A stretch of DNA of 64,000 nt, from assembly GCA_038237895.1 (NCBI GenBank), contig JBBRYE010000002.1, positions 12,880-76,879 of the forward strand, in the 5' to 3' direction. The stretch comes from Pseudopedobacter sp038237895. GTDB taxonomy: Bacteria; Bacteroidota; Bacteroidia; Sphingobacteriales; Sphingobacteriaceae. Shown one piece after another: positions 16,914 through 25,918 of this stretch (positions are counted from its first letter, which is position 1; each line of letters opens with the position of its first letter). The notes under the pieces are model-generated. The model saw nothing but the letters and a program-made list of their open reading frames with translations. It had not been told where the DNA came from and searched no databases. A program made the translations under genes and the position numbers.

Positions 16914-16929
16914 TACGTAGAACTGCGTA
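16914..16929 (+). promoter_or_regulatory. 16-bp dyad before the giant T9SS gene
   Basis: TACGTAG-AA-CTGCGTA is a 7-2-7 inverted repeat with one mismatch, ending 56 bases before the start codon. Together with its flank (AAAAA before, TATAGTTTTCATTCTTTT after) it aligns with the site before the lipoprotein gene over nearly 30 bases. It is a candidate binding site for the NarL-type regulator. Confidence 0.68.
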
Positions 16930-16985
16930 TAGTTTTCATTCTTTTAAACCATCAACTTTAACCCATCAATCAAAAAAAACATATT

Positions 16986-19900
16986 ATGAAAAAATTAATA
17001 CTCTTATTCCTTTTTACTGCATTAGTGGTGACGGGAGCAAATGCCCAAATTGGAGGCGGTTATGATAGCGCTTTCAATTTTGGAGGAGGTGGTTCTCAAG
17101 TGCAAACCGTCACTAAAACTGCTAATGGCGACAATTACTTCGTGGCCACAATTATCGGGAAAGCATTTTTTGCGGGGCAAGAAATTGATGGGGGAGCTTT
17201 CGGCAGTTTTCCGCTTACCAAAACAATTTTTGGTAAAACAAGCAGTAGCGGTACGCAAACATTAATAAAAATTTTGCCACAAGGCGGAAGTGGTTTTGCA
17301 ATTAATCAAAATGGAGAATTGTATTTTATAACCACAGGTAGCATATACGTTGCAACTGATTATGGCAACGGAGTTACCAATAATGCTTGGGGAATGTATT
17401 TGGTGAAATTGAATAATGCAGGACTTGGACAATTTATTAAGAAAATTAATACTGGATCTGATGTGGAATATGGAAATAGTGGCCTCGCAATAGCAAATGT
17501 TCAAGGAATGCAATTTACACCAGATGGCAATTTATTTACAACCATTGATGCTAATAACCAAACTACTGCCGCAGCCCCTGGATATGTTTATCCGCATAGA
17601 ATAATAAAATTTGACAGTGATGGTAATGAAGTTTGGCACAATGAATTTTTTTCTAAAGCTTTATTAACTGGCTTTAGTAAACCTGATCAATTTGTAAGTA
17701 ATGATGGAAGAGTAAGTTTTGGAGTAGTAAGTACTACTAATCAATTTTATTTTGAGGGGGAAGAAATTTCTTCTAAAATGTCTAATTACGTGAATTCTCA
17801 ATATACAGTTGTAATTTCTCTTAAACCCGATGGCACTAAAAATTTCTTTATACCCAATACAGCAGGAGCTGTTGTTTTAACTGGTGTAAATCCAAATACG
17901 GGAGACTTATATATTAATTACAGTAATGGAAATGTAGGTGTTATACCTACTAATTCCCCATATACCAGTTTGCCAAACCAATATCCTGTTAATACAAATG
18001 GATACTATTTATTTACCGGTACGTTAACATTTAGTAATTCAGGAATTTATCAGGGTTATAAAACATTGTTTTTTTATGATAAACTGATTGCAACACCAAC
18101 AGGTTTTGTGGGGTATGAAGATGGTTATGCCAATAGTCCGGTAGATAAAGGCGATTATGTTTTTAACAGCACTACTCCTTTCGGCATACTTTCTTATTAT
18201 GATGCAACATTTAATTTTTTAAAAGCTCTTAAAACTCCAAAAATTGATAAATTTTATGTTAGTGGAGATAAAATAATCATTACAGGAAGCTTTAAAACTA
18301 ATATAAATGTTGGCAATACTACTTTAATCCCAAGTTATTATGATACCACTTTTGGTACTCGTTTTCCTAGTTTTGCATCTGCGAAGGCCGATATTTTTAT
18401 TGCCCAAACAGATGTAAATAACATTACACCACCTGCCACTAATAATTGGTTAGGTATCGATAATAATTGGAATAATACTGCAAATTGGAGTACAGGAATT
18501 GTCCCAGATGCAACTACATTAGTAAAATTTAATAGTGCCGTTGCTAATATGCCAACTACGGGAACATCGCCAAAGGCTTTGAGAGTAACTATTGATGCTA
18601 ATGTGATTGCGCAATTACCAACAGATTTGGTTATTTCAAATAAGTTAATTATAAACGGAACATTACAAATTAACCATACCGGGGCTTTGAATTTCACCAA
18701 TTACTCTGCTACAGCCATAGAAGGAACAGGGACTTTAGCTTTTAACGGCACTTCAACACCTAGCGTTACCGCATATTCTTTAGTAGGTTATAAAGATTTA
18801 AGCTTATCAACCAATGAGAATATTGCCTTAACGGGAATTTGGAAAAATATAACATTTACAGGAACAAATGCTATTATTTCGTCTTTTAGTGGAATAGAAA
18901 TTACTAATCCAGCTGTAAACGCAATTAGTGGGCAAAGCGCAACTAATTTTATTGAAGGTAAAGTTACAAGGGCAGTAAATAGTAATGGAGTTTATATTTT
19001 TCCAAACAGGCAAAGTAGTTTTGCGCCTTTAGAGCCTACAACTTTAACTTTGAATAACTTGACAGGAGTTCAAAAAATCACAGTAGCAAATGATAACGGT
19101 GCAACAAATCCCAATTTAAATTTTGCGACGGGAACTTGTACAACTCAATTAGGTCAGTATTATTGGCGAATTACTCCTGATGCTATACCAACCGGAGGAA
19201 ATTATGATATTAGTTTTCAAAAATCGGTTTTTACAAATGGCGTTACCGATGCTGATAGATATGTAGTATTAAAAAGAATTGCTAATGGCAGTCCTTGGAC
19301 TTTTGAAGGCACAAAATCAGCATCTACACAAACAGGAGGAACTACAAGTGGGCAAACAGTAAGTAATGCTACAGTTTTAGCAGGTTTAACTGGTTTAACC
19401 AAGTTTTCAGATTTTACAATCGGTATAAATTCTACTGCGGTACCTACGAATACAAGCGTAGTAACTTCTACATGGACAGGGGCCACAAACACCGCATGGA
19501 ACAATACAGGAAACTGGAGTGCAGGAATTCCTAATGCTACTATTGATGCGGTTATTCCTGCTGGATTAACAAATTATCCGGCTGTTTATATTGCTACAGA
19601 CAACGCTCGTAGTTTAAATATTGCTTCGGGCATTAACAACATGAAGTTGAGTCATGTTTTAAAATTATCTAACGGCTTAGTTAATAATTCAAGTATAGAA
19701 ATAGCTGGTTTGGTAGGTTATGGAGGAGATTTTAAAGCTTATGACGGTGGCATCAGCGGAAGCGGAAAATTAACTTTTAAAAAATCAGGATTAATTACAT
19801 TCATTTCTAGTGGAGTATTTAACAATGATATTGATATAGATTTAGGAAATACCATTAATGATTATATGACTGTTTTAGGGAAAATAGGCGGTAATATAAA

Positions 19901-22016
19901 TGTGATTTCTGGTGCTGTTAATGCTTTACAATTTAGTGGTGTAAATTTAGAAATAACAAATCCATCTTCAACCATTTCTGTAACAGGACCAGCAAATCAT
20001 ATTGCAGGGACAGTTTATAAAAATGTTAATAACACAGGGACTTATGTTTTGCCTATAGGTGATGAGCAATTTGGAAGAAATGGGGTTAGGAAATATGGAG
20101 AAATTACCATTACCAATAATGCCATATCAGCATCAACTGTTTATGCAGTCAAGTTTGATTCTTATTACACTGCTCCAGTTTCGCTTACAGTAGGTTCTGA
20201 TGTTTATTCTTCCTTTATCAATTCTGGGCAATGGTCTATTACTCCAACTAATTTTTCTACAACTGGTACTATAGATTTAGTTTTAAAAACTGATAATTAC
20301 ACCAATGGTAGGGCTACTACAGCAGATTATGTTTTAATGAGAAGAGCTAATACAAATACAAATGTAGTTACACCTTGGGTAATTGTACCTGGTGCAAATA
20401 TTACTCAAACTGGTGGTACAATAACAGTTACGGCAACTGGCTTAGCCCCATTTTCAACTAGTACCATGTTTTGTATTGGTTTAAAAGCTACAACCACTAC
20501 ATGGACAGGTGCTGCTGGTACTGCAAATTGGAATACTGCTAGTAACTGGAGTAATGGAGTACCAACAGATCAAGTAAAGGCAATAATTGGAAATGTTACA
20601 ACAGGTAGATTGTATCCAAATAATGCACCAACATTTGGTAGTGCGGCTGCTGCAATTGAGATCGCATCAGGCTCAACCATTACATTACCTTCTAACTTTT
20701 ATACACCAAATGGTATCGTCAATAACGGAACAATTAACATCAGCGGAAGCGGAATATTTTATGGTTTTACTAGTGATGGCGCTAATTTTAGCACTGTTTC
20801 TGGAACTGGTACTTTAGTATTTGGAAGTGGTATAACTACTTTTGATTCTTATTACATGGGTCAAGTAGTAAATAATAGTATAGTAATTAATAATCCATCG
20901 GGTTTAACCCTAACAAGAACAACAACCTTTGCAGGTAATGTTACTTTAACGAGTGGCGTTGTAACTATGGGTGCTAGTCAAACTTTCATCATGAATAACC
21001 CAAATGCAACAATTACTTCTACTGCAACAAGTTATATTAACGGCTTACTGCAAAGAACAGTAAATAGTACAGGTAATTATACCTTCCCGGTTGGTATTGC
21101 ATCTGTTTATGCACCTGCAAGCTTAACTTTAAGTGGATTATTGGGTACTACAACTATAACTACAAATTATTCTTCTGCTGTAATAAGTGGTAATCCAGCT
21201 TTAACAATCAGCGGACAAACAGTAAATACGGTATTAAATGGAAATAGCTGGTTTATAACTGCCAATATTACACCAACAGGGGGTAGTTATGGAGTTTCAT
21301 TATCAGCACCAAAAGGCTCTTCTACAGCTAATAATTATTATGTTATCAAAAGAGCTGATAATAACTCTTTCTATGCATGGGCTAACTTAGGCACCAACGT
21401 AACTTCAACTGTAAATGCAGGTGTAGTTACTGCAACCGCCACAGGAATTACAGGTTTTTCTCAGTTTGGTATTGGTGAAGGCGTGGGTACATTACCTGTA
21501 AAATTGGTTAAGTTCTTGGCAGCTGCCGAGGCAAAAGCTGCTAAATTATATTGGGAAACAGCGAGCGAACTGAACAACGATAAATTTGAAATTGAGCGTA
21601 GCACTAACGGTACAGACTTTGTTAAAATTGGAGAAGTAAAAGGCAACGGAACTTCTCAAAAACTGAATACTTATAGCTTTAAAGATTTCGCTCCAATAAA
21701 CGGAGTAAATTATTACAGATTAAAACAATTAGATTTTGACGGTAAATTTGAGTACAGTGAAATAAAGTTTGTAAACTTTGATATTAAAGAAACAACATTC
21801 AGCGTTTATCCAAATCCGGTTACAGAATTCATCAACTTTAGCGAAGCGGTAAAATCTGTTGAGATATTTAATCTACAAGGTGCGAGGGTTTATCAGAAAA
21901 CATCAACATCAACTAGCGTTAAAATTCCAACAGAAATAAACAATGGAGTTTATTTACTTAAAGCGATGTTAATTGATGGTTCATCAATATCTAAAAAAAT
22001 AATCATTAATAAGTAA
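16986..22016 (+). CDS. Giant T9SS-secreted surface protein with three ~343-residue modules
   Basis: A 1676-residue protein. A signal peptide covers 1-21 (GANAQ cleavage). Residues 30-470 look like a beta-propeller domain with phrases such as KLNNAGLGQFIKKI and GMQFTPDGNLF. Three modules begin near 485, 827 and 1170, each with a W-G-x-WN-x-NWS-x-G-x-P signature (NWLGIDNNWNNTANWSTG, TWTGATNTAWNNTGNWSAG, TWTGAAGTANWNTASNWSNG) and a later I-x-G-x-x-x-R/K-x-VN-G-Y-x-P phrase. Around 1500-1600 lies the linker domain common before T9SS signals (LPVKLVKFLAAAEAKAAKLY). The type A sorting domain starts at VYPNPVTEF (about 1606) and ends KKIIINK. It is probably a surface-attached adhesin or matrix protein. 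The ligand is unknown. Confidence 0.88.
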   Translation: MKKLILLFLFTALVVTGANAQIGGGYDSAFNFGGGGSQVQTVTKTANGDNYFVATIIGKAFFAGQEIDGGAFGSFPLTKTIFGKTSSSGTQTLIKILPQGGSGFAINQNGELYFITTGSIYVATDYGNGVTNNAWGMYLVKLNNAGLGQFIKKINTGSDVEYGNSGLAIANVQGMQFTPDGNLFTTIDANNQTTAAAPGYVYPHRIIKFDSDGNEVWHNEFFSKALLTGFSKPDQFVSNDGRVSFGVVSTTNQFYFEGEEISSKMSNYVNSQYTVVISLKPDGTKNFFIPNTAGAVVLTGVNPNTGDLYINYSNGNVGVIPTNSPYTSLPNQYPVNTNGYYLFTGTLTFSNSGIYQGYKTLFFYDKLIATPTGFVGYEDGYANSPVDKGDYVFNSTTPFGILSYYDATFNFLKALKTPKIDKFYVSGDKIIITGSFKTNINVGNTTLIPSYYDTTFGTRFPSFASAKADIFIAQTDVNNITPPATNNWLGIDNNWNNTANWSTGIVPDATTLVKFNSAVANMPTTGTSPKALRVTIDANVIAQLPTDLVISNKLIINGTLQINHTGALNFTNYSATAIEGTGTLAFNGTSTPSVTAYSLVGYKDLSLSTNENIALTGIWKNITFTGTNAIISSFSGIEITNPAVNAISGQSATNFIEGKVTRAVNSNGVYIFPNRQSSFAPLEPTTLTLNNLTGVQKITVANDNGATNPNLNFATGTCTTQLGQYYWRITPDAIPTGGNYDISFQKSVFTNGVTDADRYVVLKRIANGSPWTFEGTKSASTQTGGTTSGQTVSNATVLAGLTGLTKFSDFTIGINSTAVPTNTSVVTSTWTGATNTAWNNTGNWSAGIPNATIDAVIPAGLTNYPAVYIATDNARSLNIASGINNMKLSHVLKLSNGLVNNSSIEIAGLVGYGGDFKAYDGGISGSGKLTFKKSGLITFISSGVFNNDIDIDLGNTINDYMTVLGKIGGNINVISGAVNALQFSGVNLEITNPSSTISVTGPANHIAGTVYKNVNNTGTYVLPIGDEQFGRNGVRKYGEITITNNAISASTVYAVKFDSYYTAPVSLTVGSDVYSSFINSGQWSITPTNFSTTGTIDLVLKTDNYTNGRATTADYVLMRRANTNTNVVTPWVIVPGANITQTGGTITVTATGLAPFSTSTMFCIGLKATTTTWTGAAGTANWNTASNWSNGVPTDQVKAIIGNVTTGRLYPNNAPTFGSAAAAIEIASGSTITLPSNFYTPNGIVNNGTINISGSGIFYGFTSDGANFSTVSGTGTLVFGSGITTFDSYYMGQVVNNSIVINNPSGLTLTRTTTFAGNVTLTSGVVTMGASQTFIMNNPNATITSTATSYINGLLQRTVNSTGNYTFPVGIASVYAPASLTLSGLLGTTTITTNYSSAVISGNPALTISGQTVNTVLNGNSWFITANITPTGGSYGVSLSAPKGSSTANNYYVIKRADNNSFYAWANLGTNVTSTVNAGVVTATATGITGFSQFGIGEGVGTLPVKLVKFLAAAEAKAAKLYWETASELNNDKFEIERSTNGTDFVKIGEVKGNGTSQKLNTYSFKDFAPINGVNYYRLKQLDFDGKFEYSEIKFVNFDIKETTFSVYPNPVTEFINFSEAVKSVEIFNLQGARVYQKTSTSTSVKIPTEINNGVYLLKAMLIDGSSISKKIIINK

Positions 22017-22030
22017 ATTCACATTAAACA

Positions 22031-22064
22031 TAGACTTACGATTTTTTGAAAAATCGTAAGTCTA
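22031..22064 (+). terminator. Long perfect stem-loop after the T9SS gene
   Basis: TAGACTTACGATTTTT pairs perfectly with AAAAATCGTAAGTCTA over 16 bp with a two-base centre. It lies 15 bases after the stop. The outer arms AGACTTACGA/TCGTAAGTCT are the same as at 16859-16890. It could be a terminator that works in both directions or a repeated palindrome. Confidence 0.7.
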
Positions 22065-22098
22065 TTAAAATTTAACTAAAATCTTTTTTGATTTGATG

Positions 22099-22132
22099 AA
22101 AGTCGTGGGTGTGGTGCCCACGGCTTTTTTTT
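22099..22132 (+). terminator. Rho-independent terminator, second after the T9SS gene
   Basis: AAGTCGTGGG pairs with CCCACGGCTT (one G-T pair) around the loop TGTGGTG, followed by eight T. This is a textbook intrinsic terminator on the plus strand, placed directly before the convergent PPC-domain gene. Confidence 0.88.
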
Positions 22133-22133
22133 A

Positions 22134-22604
22134 TTAGTTTTTTATTGAATCCACTACTAATTCTTTATAACCAAAAGTTGCATCTATTTCTCTTTTAAAT
22201 TCTAAATCAGTTAATTCTACTATAATAATTTCTGCGGTTGTATATACTTTGCATCCATCTAATAAATGTCCACCATAGGTTGTTCCTTTTTCATTTGCAA
22301 TAGAAATATGCATATGAGAGCCGTTTGTACTTAACACTCCTGTTAAAGATGTTATTTCAAAATGCCCATTCAACAATTTACCTTCCGGTTGATTGGCATA
22401 TCTGATATTCGAATCGGTTAAACTACCAACAACAGTAACAATTGCTGCAGCCTTTATTTTATGATCAGTCAAAAATTTTTCTATTCCCACCTTTAGGTCT
22501 TCACCCGGTTTTAATCGGAAAGCATATGATTTAGATGCTGATGGTTGTGCCATTGTATAAGTAGATAATAAGCAGATTAATAAACCTAAAATAATTTTTT
22601 TCAT
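22134..22604 (-). CDS. Secreted PPC/DUF296-domain protein
   Basis: I take the Met at codon 9 of the longer reading frame as the start because it opens a good signal peptide (MKKIILGLLICLLSTYTMAQ); the upstream extension would bury it. The mature 136 residues form one PPC (DUF296) domain: RLKPGEDLKVGIEKFLTDH, IVTVVGSLTDSNIRYAN, the conserved GSHMHIS and GGHLLDGCKVYTTAEIIIVEL. The His residues in these motifs bind metal in characterised family structures. Plant members bind AT-rich DNA through extra hooks, absent here; the signal peptide indicates a periplasmic role, which is unknown. Confidence 0.85.
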   Translation of the reverse strand: MKKIILGLLICLLSTYTMAQPSASKSYAFRLKPGEDLKVGIEKFLTDHKIKAAAIVTVVGSLTDSNIRYANQPEGKLLNGHFEITSLTGVLSTNGSHMHISIANEKGTTYGGHLLDGCKVYTTAEIIIVELTDLEFKREIDATFGYKELVVDSIKN

Positions 22605-22640
22605 TGCAGAAGTATATCCCTTAATCATAATTCGTTAAAC

Positions 22641-22675
22641 AAAAAAGGTTCAATTTTTAAACAATCGAACCTTTT
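22641..22675 (-). terminator. Terminator of gcvP (minus strand)
   Basis: AAAAGGTTC and GAACCTTTT form a 9-bp stem over a 15-base loop. Read on the minus strand the hairpin ends in six T, as expected for termination of gcvP 24 bases after its stop. Transcription into the PPC gene would then depend on read-through or its own promoter. Confidence 0.75.
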
Positions 22676-22698
22676 AAAATTTTAATTAAACTGTATTT

Positions 22699-25584
22699 TT
22701 AAACCAATACCTCAAACTCATATTCCTCAATTGGTGGGCAAGTACAAATTAAGGTTCTATCTCCAAAAGTGTCGTTCACTCTGCCAACTGATGGCCAAAA
22801 TTTATTTAACGCAACATAAGGTAGTGGAAAACCTGCTTTTTGACGAGTATAAGGTTTATTCCAATCGTTTCCAGTTATAACAGCTGCTGTATGAGGCGCA
22901 TTTTTTAGAGGATTATTATCTTTGTCTAATAAACCAGACTCAACATCTGAAATTTCATTTCTTATCGCAATCATCGCATCACAAAAACGATCTAATTCGT
23001 GTTTAGGTTCAGATTCTGTGGGCTCAACCATTACAGTTCCTGCAACAGGGAATGAAACCGTAGGAGCGTGGAAACCATAATCCATCAAGCGTTTTGCAAT
23101 ATCAGTAACTTCAATTCCAAAATTCTTAAAACTTCTACAATCCAAAATCATTTCATGTGCACAACGCCCGTTAGCGCCAGAATATAGTACTGGATAATGT
23201 TCTTCTAATTTTGCTTTGATATAATTGGCATTTAAAATCGCAATTTTTGTAGCATTTGTTAATCCTTTTTCTCCCATCATGGCGATGTATGCATGAGAAA
23301 TTAAAAGGATAGAAGCAGAACCCCAAGGGGCTGCAGAAACTGCTGAAATAGATTTTTCGTTACCCATATCCACCACAGAATGCCCTGGTAAATAAGGCAC
23401 TAAGTGTGCTGCAACACCAATAGGGCCCATACCTGGTCCGCCGCCACCATGCGGAATACAAAACGTTTTATGTAAGTTTAAATGGCAAACATCCGCACCA
23501 ATATTTGCCGGAGAAGTTAAACCAACCTGAGCATTCATATTTGCACCATCCATATAAACTTGTCCGCCGTGTTTATGAATAATGTCACATATTTCGATGA
23601 TAGATTCCTCAAAAACACCATGAGTAGAAGGGTAAGTTACCATTAGGCAACTTAAATTTGCAGAATGTTCTTCGGCTTTTGCCCTTAAATCTTCCACATC
23701 AATATTTCCTTTTTCATCACATTTGGTTACCACAATCTTCATCCCAGCCATAGATGCAGAGGCAGGGTTTGTTCCATGTGCTGATGAAGGTATTAAAGCA
23801 ATATTTCTATGTGTATCACCTCTATCTAAGTGATAAGCCCTAATTACCATCAATCCTGTATATTCTCCTTGGGCACCAGCGTTTGGCTGTAAACTCATAG
23901 CTGCAAAACCTGTAATTTCGCTTAACCAATCATTTAACTCGGCCATTATTTGCATGTAGCCGCCAGTTTGATGTACAGGGGCAAAAGGATGTAAGTTTCC
24001 AAACTCTGGCCAGGTAACCGGAATCATTTCTGTTGTTGCATTCAATTTCATGGTGCAAGAACCTAATGCAATCATAGAATGGCAAAGTGATAAATCTTTT
24101 GCTTCTAATGATTTAATGTAACGCAACATTTCATGCTCTGAATGGTGCTTATTGAAAACAGGATGTTTTAAAAATGCTGATTTTCTTTGCAATTCTTCTG
24201 GAATCACACTTGTTATATTCGTTTTTAGAGAATCTAAATCAATATCATTTACATTGATGCCTTTAATGCGGGCAAAAACCTTAACAATGGTTTCAATATC
24301 TTCTAAACGAGTGGTTTCATCTAATGCAATGGTGATGATTTCTCCCTCGTAATTAAAATTCAACTCATTATTTAAAGCTTCGGAATGAATTGGATTTACC
24401 AAACCACCAACATTAAATTTAACGGTGTCAAAATAAGCAGTGTTTAATTGCTCAAAACCTAATTCGGCTAAAGCCTTGGATAATAAAATGGCTAAACCGT
24501 GAATTCTTTCTGCAATAGATTTTATACCTTTTGGCCCATGATAAGTAGCATACATACCGGCCATTATTGCCAATAAAGCTTGCGCAGTACAAATATTTGA
24601 TGTTGCCTTATCTCTACGGATGTGTTGTTCTCTGGTTTGCAAAGCCATACGTAAAGCATAATTTTCGTGAGCATCAATGGTTACACCGATGATTCTTCCC
24701 GGCATACTGCGTTTGTATTCTTCTTTTGTAGCAAAAAATGCTGCATGAGGTCCACCAAAGCCCATCGGAATGCCAAAACGTTGTGTTGTACCTACCACAA
24801 TATCAGCTCCCCATTCTCCTGGAGGAGTTAAAAGTGCCAAACTCATTAAATCTGCAGCAACCGTAAGTTTGATGTTTTTTTGATGTGCAGCATCGGCGAA
24901 AGCCTTATAGTTATAAATTTCACCTAGCCCAGCAGGGTACTGAATCAAAGCACCAAACATGTCATCGGTTAATTCTACGGTTTGGTGATTACCAATAATT
25001 AATTTAATCCCATAAGGTTGTGCCCTGGTTTTTAAAATATCTATAGTTTGAGGGAAAACCTCTTCGGAAATAAAGTAAGATTTAGCCTCGGTCTTTTTAC
25101 GCAGACTGTATTGCATAAACATCGCTTCGGCGGCAGCGGTTCCTTCATCTAAAAGAGAAGCGTTTGCAATTTGCATTCCTGTTAAATCCAACACCATGGT
25201 TTGGAAATTTAACAATGCTTGTAAACGGCCTTGCGCAATTTCGGCCTGATATGGTGTGTATTGCGTATACCACCCTGGGTTTTCTAAAATATTACGCTGA
25301 ATTACTCCCGGAACAATTACATTGTAATATCCCTTGCCAATGTAAGATTTAAAGACTTTATTTTTTGAAGCTGTAACACGTAAATCATTTAAATATTCAA
25401 ACTCGCTTTTTGCAACTGGCAAATCCATCGGTTTTTTAAGTCGAATGTTTTCTGGTACTGTTTGATTTATTAATTCATCAACAGAATCTACACCAATTGT
25501 TTTTAACATAGCTTGTGTATCTTGCTCATTTGGAGCGATATGCCTATGTTCAAATTGTTCTTTGTAATCTACGTTCAACTTCAT
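22699..25584 (-). CDS. gcvP: Glycine dehydrogenase (decarboxylating), P-protein
   Basis: A 961-residue single-chain P-protein of the glycine cleavage system. It decarboxylates glycine and passes the aminomethyl group to lipoylated H-protein. The two homologous halves typical of the long form are present. The N-terminal half begins with EQFEHRHIAPNEQDTQAML. The C-terminal half carries the PLP lysine, Lys706, in NLHKTFCIPHGGGGPGMGPIG-type context. Length and start match the family. No gcvT or gcvH is adjacent. A -7 box and a leader hairpin lie just upstream, but I see no glycine riboswitch. Confidence 0.97.
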   Translation of the reverse strand: MKLNVDYKEQFEHRHIAPNEQDTQAMLKTIGVDSVDELINQTVPENIRLKKPMDLPVAKSEFEYLNDLRVTASKNKVFKSYIGKGYYNVIVPGVIQRNILENPGWYTQYTPYQAEIAQGRLQALLNFQTMVLDLTGMQIANASLLDEGTAAAEAMFMQYSLRKKTEAKSYFISEEVFPQTIDILKTRAQPYGIKLIIGNHQTVELTDDMFGALIQYPAGLGEIYNYKAFADAAHQKNIKLTVAADLMSLALLTPPGEWGADIVVGTTQRFGIPMGFGGPHAAFFATKEEYKRSMPGRIIGVTIDAHENYALRMALQTREQHIRRDKATSNICTAQALLAIMAGMYATYHGPKGIKSIAERIHGLAILLSKALAELGFEQLNTAYFDTVKFNVGGLVNPIHSEALNNELNFNYEGEIITIALDETTRLEDIETIVKVFARIKGINVNDIDLDSLKTNITSVIPEELQRKSAFLKHPVFNKHHSEHEMLRYIKSLEAKDLSLCHSMIALGSCTMKLNATTEMIPVTWPEFGNLHPFAPVHQTGGYMQIMAELNDWLSEITGFAAMSLQPNAGAQGEYTGLMVIRAYHLDRGDTHRNIALIPSSAHGTNPASASMAGMKIVVTKCDEKGNIDVEDLRAKAEEHSANLSCLMVTYPSTHGVFEESIIEICDIIHKHGGQVYMDGANMNAQVGLTSPANIGADVCHLNLHKTFCIPHGGGGPGMGPIGVAAHLVPYLPGHSVVDMGNEKSISAVSAAPWGSASILLISHAYIAMMGEKGLTNATKIAILNANYIKAKLEEHYPVLYSGANGRCAHEMILDCRSFKNFGIEVTDIAKRLMDYGFHAPTVSFPVAGTVMVEPTESEPKHELDRFCDAMIAIRNEISDVESGLLDKDNNPLKNAPHTAAVITGNDWNKPYTRQKAGFPLPYVALNKFWPSVGRVNDTFGDRTLICTCPPIEEYEFEVLV

Positions 25585-25620
25585 TTGAGAAAGTATTTTA
25601 ATCTTTTAAAAGAATCTAAA

Positions 25621-25648
25621 GTTTCATTAATGTGAAGAATAATGAAAC
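25621..25648 (-). promoter_or_regulatory. Leader stem-loop of gcvP
   Basis: GTTTCATTA and TAATGAAAC form a perfect 9-bp stem with a 10-base loop. It falls at or just after the predicted transcription start of gcvP. It may stabilise the 5' end or be an operator for a dimeric repressor. The structure is seen; the role is inferred. Confidence 0.45.
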
Positions 25649-25650
25649 GG

Positions 25651-25658
25651 CAAAAGTA
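25651..25658 (-). promoter_or_regulatory. Candidate -7 box of gcvP
   Basis: TACTTTTG on the minus strand fits TAnnTTTG and lies 66 bases before the gcvP start. A standard TTTG -33 box is not evident. Confidence 0.5.
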
Positions 25659-25730
25659 GGAAATTTTAAACTTTTGTTATTATAAAACAACAGTATTATT
25701 GTAAAGTTTTTAAAGATGATCAACTATTTT

Positions 25731-25852
25731 GGGCAATCCCTTTTTCCGGTGCAAAACCCTTTTCACAGGTCGGGCTGTTTTGGGGTTCCGTAATTTTTTT
25801 GGTGTAAAATGGCACCAAAAAAATGTACCAAGCCCTACACATCCCTATTGCT
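25731..25852 (+). repeat. Large palindromic intergenic element in the gcvP-glycosyltransferase spacer
   Basis: This 334-bp spacer between divergent genes has no coding capacity. It contains a GC-richer block opening GGGCAATCCC and closing ATCCCTATTGCT, with a central hairpin whose arms TTTTTTTGGTG (25794-25804) and CACCAAAAAAA (25813-25823) pair perfectly. The phrases CGGGCTGTTTTGG and ACATCCCTA resemble intergenic repeats common in Bacteroidota genomes. The layout is similar to the elements at 16741 and 57849, but the sequence differs. Confidence 0.55.
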
Positions 25853-25906
25853 AAAAACCTATCATCTCATACTCTATTTTGAATGTAATTCTTTAATTTC
25901 ATTTTT

Positions 25907-25914
25907 TAATTTTG
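25907..25914 (+). promoter_or_regulatory. -7 box directly before the GT2 start codon
   Basis: TAATTTTG fits TAnnTTTG and ends only 4 bases before the ATG. Since transcription normally starts about 4-6 bases after this box, the mRNA would be leaderless. No TTTG -33 box at the usual spacing was found. Confidence 0.5.
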
Positions 25915-25918
25915 ATGC

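Noticed and set aside
20587..20817. 76-codon frame inside the giant T9SS gene, plus similar frames at 17041 and 18338
   Set aside because: These are out-of-frame readings of a continuous, repeat-consistent coding sequence.
22605..22628. Longer N-terminus of the PPC protein
   Set aside because: The internal Met opens a standard signal peptide; the eight extra residues add nothing recognisable.
25585..25730. Glycine riboswitch before gcvP
   Set aside because: I see only a 9-bp hairpin and a promoter; the conserved tandem aptamer structure is not apparent.
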